Source: CAZFQG01 sp964520785 (lineage in GTDB: Bacteria > Planctomycetota > Planctomycetia > Pirellulales > Thermoguttaceae). Taken from it: a stretch of 27,484 nt of DNA. The stretch's first letter is position 1; each line of letters starts with the position of its first letter. Location: positions 1 to 27,484 of the forward strand of contig CAZFQG010000075.1 in the NCBI GenBank assembly GCA_964520785.1. Reading direction: 5' to 3'. This document shows, in pieces, positions 23,872 through 27,484 of the stretch. The notes under the pieces were generated by a model. The model was not told the DNA's origin. It worked only from the letters and a program-made list of their open reading frames with translations, and ran no database searches. The translations under genes were made by a program, and so were the position numbers.

Positions 23872-25644
23872 ATGAATGTGCGGAAAACCCCATCTTGGGG
23901 AAATCGAACAAGACTGCTCTTCAGTTCGGCGACCGGCTTTGTCGCCGGCGTGGTCGTTGTCGTGCTCATTTCCAATTGGTTTGTCGTGGGTGTTCTTGCG
24001 TTGGGGCTATCCCTTTGCCTCTGGGCCGCGCTGGCTCGCGCCGCCTGCCGCTCGAATGGAGGGAATGCATCCGCGGAGATAAGAGTGCCTCCCGAAAATC
24101 GGAGGAGGAGCGGAGTAGTTCCCGAGTCCGTCGCGATTCTAGATGAATTGCCTCTGGGGATCGCGATGATCCGGTTGGAGGACGGAACAGGTTACGGTAA
24201 CCGCGCATTCGTCGATTGGCTTGGATACACAGTCGAAGAACTCTCCACCATGGGTGGGATTCTTGGAGCAGTGGTCGACAAGCATCAGGCGGAAGAGATG
24301 GCGGCGATGTCGCGCCGCGGCGGGCTCTGGGTCGGTGAAGTCGAGTTCCACGAGGCGAGCGGTCAGGTGCGCAAGATGCAAACGCGATTCTGCGAAACGA
24401 CCCGCGAAGGGTCGCGAGCCAAGACGCAGTTCGTTCTCTTGTCGGAGGAGAGTGAGGCACGCGCGCTCGCGGACCAAATTGAGCGGTTGCGAAGCGGACT
24501 GCGCGCCGCCGAACGGAGCGAAACGGCCGGAGTAATCACGCGAGGGGTGATGCACGAGTTCAACAATACACTGCAGACGATTTGCGGATTCACGCGGCTT
24601 GCCATGGAGGGAATGAGAAAGACGGACCGGGGTTACCAAGACCTGCGGACGGTCTGCCAAGCCGTCGAGCGAGCCTCGCTGCTGACGCGACAGCTTCAAG
24701 CGACCGCCAGCCGCGGTTCGGTGCGGCTGATGGAGATCGACGTCAATGAACTGATTCGTGATCATGTCAAGATCACCTCGCCGCTCGTCGGTGAACGAAT
24801 CGAAGTCACGCTTGATCTGTCTCCTGACGTGGGTATCCTGCGTGTGGATCCGGCTGACCTGGAACAGGCTCTGCTGGCGCTGAGTCTAAGCGCGCGCGAC
24901 GCCATGCCGGAAGGCGGCGAGATGATCATCCGGTCGCGTCAAGTCGAGTTCGAGTCCGGCGATCTGATCGACGTCAAGGGGGCGAAACCGGGATGGTACA
25001 CCGAGATCAGTGTCCGCGACGACGGTCCCGGCATGGACGCCGAAACCCTCGCAAAGGCATGCCGCGAGCGTTGTCCTGTGGACCCGGATCAACCACGGGT
25101 CGGATTCGGCTTGCCGGTCGTGGAAAGGGCGATTGCGCGGTACGGCGGCTTTATGAGGGTGTCGAGTGGGCCTAGCGGAGACACTACCGTCCAGCTCTGG
25201 TACCCCGCCCCCCGGGAGGCTGACGCGCCGCTATCCTCAGACGCCCACGTTCGAGGGGATGATTGTATTCTCGTCGCCGAGGACGACGGGTTGTTGCTTG
25301 ACCTGGCGCGGAGGATCCTGCGGGAGGCCGGCTACGACGTCATCGCCGCGCACGACGGAGAGGAAGCCATTCGGCTTTTCGAGGAAAACAAAGACCGTAT
25401 CTCGCTCGTAATCAGCGACGTGGTCATGCCGAAACGGACCGGTTTTGAGGTCTACGATCGGGTTATCGAGCTGAAGCCCGAGTGCAAGGTCGTTTTCGTC
25501 AGTGGCTACGACCCCATCACCAGCCACGTCGGCTTCATAAGTCAGCGTTCCCTTCCCTTATTGACAAAACCATTTCGTCCCCAAGATTTGCTGCTGGCGA
25601 TCCGCCAGGTCATGCACGGAGAACCCACATGGTCCGCGATCTAG
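23872..25644 (+). CDS. Hybrid sensor histidine kinase/response regulator with degenerate ATPase domain
   Basis: From the ATG at 23872 it has 590 residues. Two closely spaced membrane helices (about 14-33 and 35-56) are followed by a PAS domain (about 84-195, LDELPLGIAMIRLEDGTGYG). A HisKA region has GVMHEFNNTLQTICGF (H228 as phospho-acceptor). The ATPase-like domain departs from the norm: ALSLSARDAMPEGG has S340 where the N box normally has the Mg-binding asparagine, and the G2 box reads RVGFGLPVVERA instead of the usual GTGLGL type; DDGPGM (G1) is kept. The C-terminal receiver is intact: EDD at 470-472, D516 in SDVVMP, S544 and K566. The start has no strong ribosome binding site. The next gene overlaps its end by 16 bases, so the two are co-expressed. 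Confidence 0.85.
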   Translation: MNVRKTPSWGNRTRLLFSSATGFVAGVVVVVLISNWFVVGVLALGLSLCLWAALARAACRSNGGNASAEIRVPPENRRRSGVVPESVAILDELPLGIAMIRLEDGTGYGNRAFVDWLGYTVEELSTMGGILGAVVDKHQAEEMAAMSRRGGLWVGEVEFHEASGQVRKMQTRFCETTREGSRAKTQFVLLSEESEARALADQIERLRSGLRAAERSETAGVITRGVMHEFNNTLQTICGFTRLAMEGMRKTDRGYQDLRTVCQAVERASLLTRQLQATASRGSVRLMEIDVNELIRDHVKITSPLVGERIEVTLDLSPDVGILRVDPADLEQALLALSLSARDAMPEGGEMIIRSRQVEFESGDLIDVKGAKPGWYTEISVRDDGPGMDAETLAKACRERCPVDPDQPRVGFGLPVVERAIARYGGFMRVSSGPSGDTTVQLWYPAPREADAPLSSDAHVRGDDCILVAEDDGLLLDLARRILREAGYDVIAAHDGEEAIRLFEENKDRISLVISDVVMPKRTGFEVYDRVIELKPECKVVFVSGYDPITSHVGFISQRSLPLLTKPFRPQDLLLAIRQVMHGEPTWSAI

Positions 25645-26786
25645 AAACAGTAGTTTCCCGGAAAAAACCTCGGCGAGAGACCGTTCGAGTCCTCGTCGTG
25701 GATGATGAACCCTACGTGCGGAAACTCATTGCGCGATGGCTGCAAGGGGACGGCTACACCGTCGTCGAGGCGGACGGCCCCGAGGCCGCTCGGTCAAAGT
25801 TGCAGCGCGAGGAATACGATCTGGTGACGCTCGACATTACCATGCCGGGAGAACTGGGAACCGAGATTCTTCAGGACGTCTCGAACAAGTTTCCCGACAC
25901 GGCGGTGATCATGATTACCGGCGTAGGGAAGACGAAACTCGCGATCGAGTCACTCAATAGGGGCGCATGGGCGTACCTATCCAAGCCGGTGGAGAGGGAT
26001 GAACTCCGTTTTCACGTGAGAAACGCGTTGGAAAGACGGTTCTTGCGTTTGGAGGCGAGAGACTACACCAGCTTGCTCGAAACGCGGGTCCAAGCCCAGA
26101 CCAGGGAAATCGAGACGGTTCATCGCGAAATAATTCTCCGGCTCATGGCGGCGGCGCACGGCCGTGATGGAGAGACCGGTGCCCACGTCCGCAGGACCGG
26201 TCTCTACAGCCGCATTCTGGCGAAGTCGCTCGGTTGGTCCGAATCGGACCTGGACCGAATTGCTCTGGCCGCCACGATGCATGACATCGGAAAAATCGCG
26301 ATTCCCGACGCGATCTTGCACAAGCAGGGACGGCTGACGCGCGAGGAGTTCGATATCATGAAGAAACACACCGTTCTCGGCGCCAGAATGCTCGCCGGCT
26401 CCGAGGTACCGGTGATTAAGATGGCGCACGATATCGCGCTGTATCACCATGAGATGTGGAATGGTCAAGGTTATCCGCTGGGGCTTTCCGGGGAAGCGAT
26501 TCCGGAGTCCGCGCGAATCGTCGCGGTGATCGACGTGTACGACGCGCTTTCACATGACCGGCCGTATCGGCCCAAGTTCGCGGAGGACGACGTCATCGAC
26601 ATGATGCAGCGTGGAATGAGCGTTCAGTTCGATCCCTGTATATTGCCGTGCTTCTTCGCCGCGCTCACCGAAATGCACGACTTGGCGGAGAGCATTCCGG
26701 ACGAGGTATGGCAGGAACAACACGGGCTTCCCATGGATGAGTTGTTGATGGGGCTCGAGCTCGCGGTGGAGGAACGGTGCTGTTGA
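25629..26786 (+). CDS. Response regulator with HD-GYP domain (c-di-GMP phosphodiesterase)
   Basis: The 385-residue protein joins a receiver domain (about 18-135: VVDDEP with D25 and D26, phospho-acceptor D69 in TLDITMP, T97, K119 in LSKPVE) to a short helical linker (136-170). A C-terminal HD-GYP domain follows, with its key residues intact: MHDIGKIAIPD (H218, D219), HTVLGARML, YHHEMWNGQGYP (H273, H274, GYP at 281-283) and IVAVIDVYDALSHDRPYR. HD-GYP proteins hydrolyse c-di-GMP. GGAGA (25618-25622) lies 6 bases before the ATG, and the start overlaps the kinase gene by 16 bases. That kinase is its likely phosphate source. An upstream in-frame reading from 25482 overlaps the kinase far more and is rejected. 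Confidence 0.93.
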   Translation: MVRDLETVVSRKKPRRETVRVLVVDDEPYVRKLIARWLQGDGYTVVEADGPEAARSKLQREEYDLVTLDITMPGELGTEILQDVSNKFPDTAVIMITGVGKTKLAIESLNRGAWAYLSKPVERDELRFHVRNALERRFLRLEARDYTSLLETRVQAQTREIETVHREIILRLMAAAHGRDGETGAHVRRTGLYSRILAKSLGWSESDLDRIALAATMHDIGKIAIPDAILHKQGRLTREEFDIMKKHTVLGARMLAGSEVPVIKMAHDIALYHHEMWNGQGYPLGLSGEAIPESARIVAVIDVYDALSHDRPYRPKFAEDDVIDMMQRGMSVQFDPCILPCFFAALTEMHDLAESIPDEVWQEQHGLPMDELLMGLELAVEERCC

Positions 26787-26822
26787 ATCCCGCCGGCTTC
26801 GGAGCATGAGGCTTTCCCTGAT

Positions 26823-27269
26823 ATGAAAAAGGCTGCCTGTTTTAGCGCCCTCGTCGCGGACGATGAACGAATCTCGCGCAACGTCGTCATCCGCGCACTC
26901 AGACGCGAGGGGTTCGTTTGCGTCGGAGTTCAAGATGGGCACGAGGCGTTTCAACGGGCCCGCGAGGAACGGTTTGACGCGGTCGTGCTCGACTTGGTCC
27001 TGGCCGGGATCAGTGGCCCGGCCCTCATCGTGAAACTACTCGAACTCCCATATCGGCCCGCCCTGGTAGTCTTGACGGCGTTGCAATCTCCGGAGTTGGC
27101 CAAGGAGCTTATCCGCCAGGGCATAGACTACTTCGAGGGAAAACCGGCGAAGATGGACCTCTTGGCGGCGAAAGTCCGCGCGCTCGTCGAAAAGCGGACA
27201 AAGCGAAAGTACGCGGCGTCCGACGATTGTCTACGCTCGGATCTCGCATGCGTCACGACGAATGAATAA
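26823..27269 (+). CDS. Stand-alone response regulator receiver protein
   Basis: The 148-residue protein is a single receiver domain of CheY type. The acidic pocket is D13 and D14 in LVADDERISRN. The phospho-acceptor is D57 in VVLDLVLAG, the switch residue T85 in VVLTAL, and the conserved lysine K107 in FEGKPAK. A basic tail (VEKRTKRKYAASDD) follows with no output domain. It lies 36 bases after the HD-GYP gene on the same strand and is probably co-transcribed as a further phosphorelay element. No clear ribosome binding site precedes the ATG. Confidence 0.88.
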   Translation: MKKAACFSALVADDERISRNVVIRALRREGFVCVGVQDGHEAFQRAREERFDAVVLDLVLAGISGPALIVKLLELPYRPALVVLTALQSPELAKELIRQGIDYFEGKPAKMDLLAAKVRALVEKRTKRKYAASDDCLRSDLACVTTNE

Positions 27270-27296
27270 CTATCGCATTTATTGTCGCAGGCCGAC

Positions 27297-27386
27297 CTAG
27301 TTCCATTTCGGCAGATGGTGGTCGAACTGGCTCGTCACATCTCCCCCTCTCTGTTTCCACCACCAGAGTTTAGGCGGCCGGGGCAT
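27297..27386 (-). pseudogene. 29-codon ORF resembling an integrase N-terminus
   Basis: On the reverse strand, GGGAGG (27397 to 27392) lies 5 bases before an ATG at 27386. The ORF reads MPRPPKLWWWKQRGGDV and ends at a TAG after 29 codons. Basic, proline-rich openings of the form MxRPPKPWxWK are common in planctomycete tyrosine recombinases (from memory), so this may be a decayed or truncated integrase, or an unrelated small peptide. No downstream recombinase sequence follows in any reverse frame I checked. The rest of the 215 bases after 27269 shows only a weak hairpin (GTGAT 27425-27429 with ATCAC 27445-27449). Confidence 0.3.
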
Positions 27387-27484
27387 ACGAACCTCCCTTG
27401 TCCGTCGGGCGTCCTTAGCATATAGTGATTGAGTTGGAACCAATATCACCTAGTTTAGTGACCGACAGGGGGCTAAGAGCGAAA

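Noticed and set aside
25482..25628. 49-codon upstream extension of the HD-GYP gene
   Set aside because: It overlaps the kinase receiver domain, has no motif, and the ATG at 25629 has a good ribosome binding site.
1..27484. CRISPR array, tRNA, rRNA or complete insertion sequence
   Set aside because: No regularly spaced repeats, cloverleaf-like segments, rRNA-like sequence or transposase with terminal inverted repeats was seen by eye. A covariance-model scan would be the decisive check.

Overview
The window is GC-rich bacterial DNA that looks like a planctomycete (Planctomycetota). The evidence is a DUF1559 protein with a type IV pilin-like N-terminus, a Gfo/Idh/MocA oxidoreductase with a twin-arginine (Tat) signal, secreted GH38 and BNR-type carbohydrate-active proteins, and a low gene density with mixed strands. 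No rRNA, tRNA, CRISPR array or insertion sequence was seen. Phylum assignment is inference from these families, not from a marker gene.

Layout. 1-239 (-) is the start of a Gfo/Idh/MocA oxidoreductase cut by the window edge. 828-1580 (+) is an unrecognised exported or membrane-anchored protein. 1694-6010 (-) is a four-gene run, cysK-purC-aroC-AsmA-like, covering cysteine, purine and chorismate synthesis. 6206-7093 (+) is the DUF1559 protein, 7260-9392 (+) a UvrD/Rep-type helicase and 9592-12366 (+) a GH38 alpha-mannosidase-like enzyme with a plausible terminator behind it.

12494-20789 (+) is the most interesting block. A strong promoter with an inverted repeat over its -10 box precedes rex, a NADH/NAD+-sensing repressor. 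Then come the three subunits of an electron-bifurcating [FeFe]-hydrogenase (HydC, HydB, HydA), a PAS-containing [FeFe]-hydrogenase-like sensor (HydS type), and a SpoIIE/PP2C phosphatase with an extra C-terminal domain. HydCBA should couple NADH and reduced ferredoxin oxidation to H2 production (or the reverse). Rex would set transcription by redox state. HydS and the phosphatase look like an H2- or redox-sensing output branch. The HydEFG maturases needed to build the H-cluster are not in the window. The implied lifestyle is fermentative or facultatively anaerobic.

20811-21914 (-) holds coaD and an upstream methyltransferase-like gene. 22091-23521 (-) encodes a secreted BNR-repeat protein. 23872-27269 (+) is a signalling cassette: a hybrid histidine kinase with a degenerate ATP-binding domain, an overlapping REC-HD-GYP c-di-GMP phosphodiesterase, and a stand-alone receiver. 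The last 215 bases hold a 29-codon reverse-strand ORF resembling the start of a planctomycete integrase.
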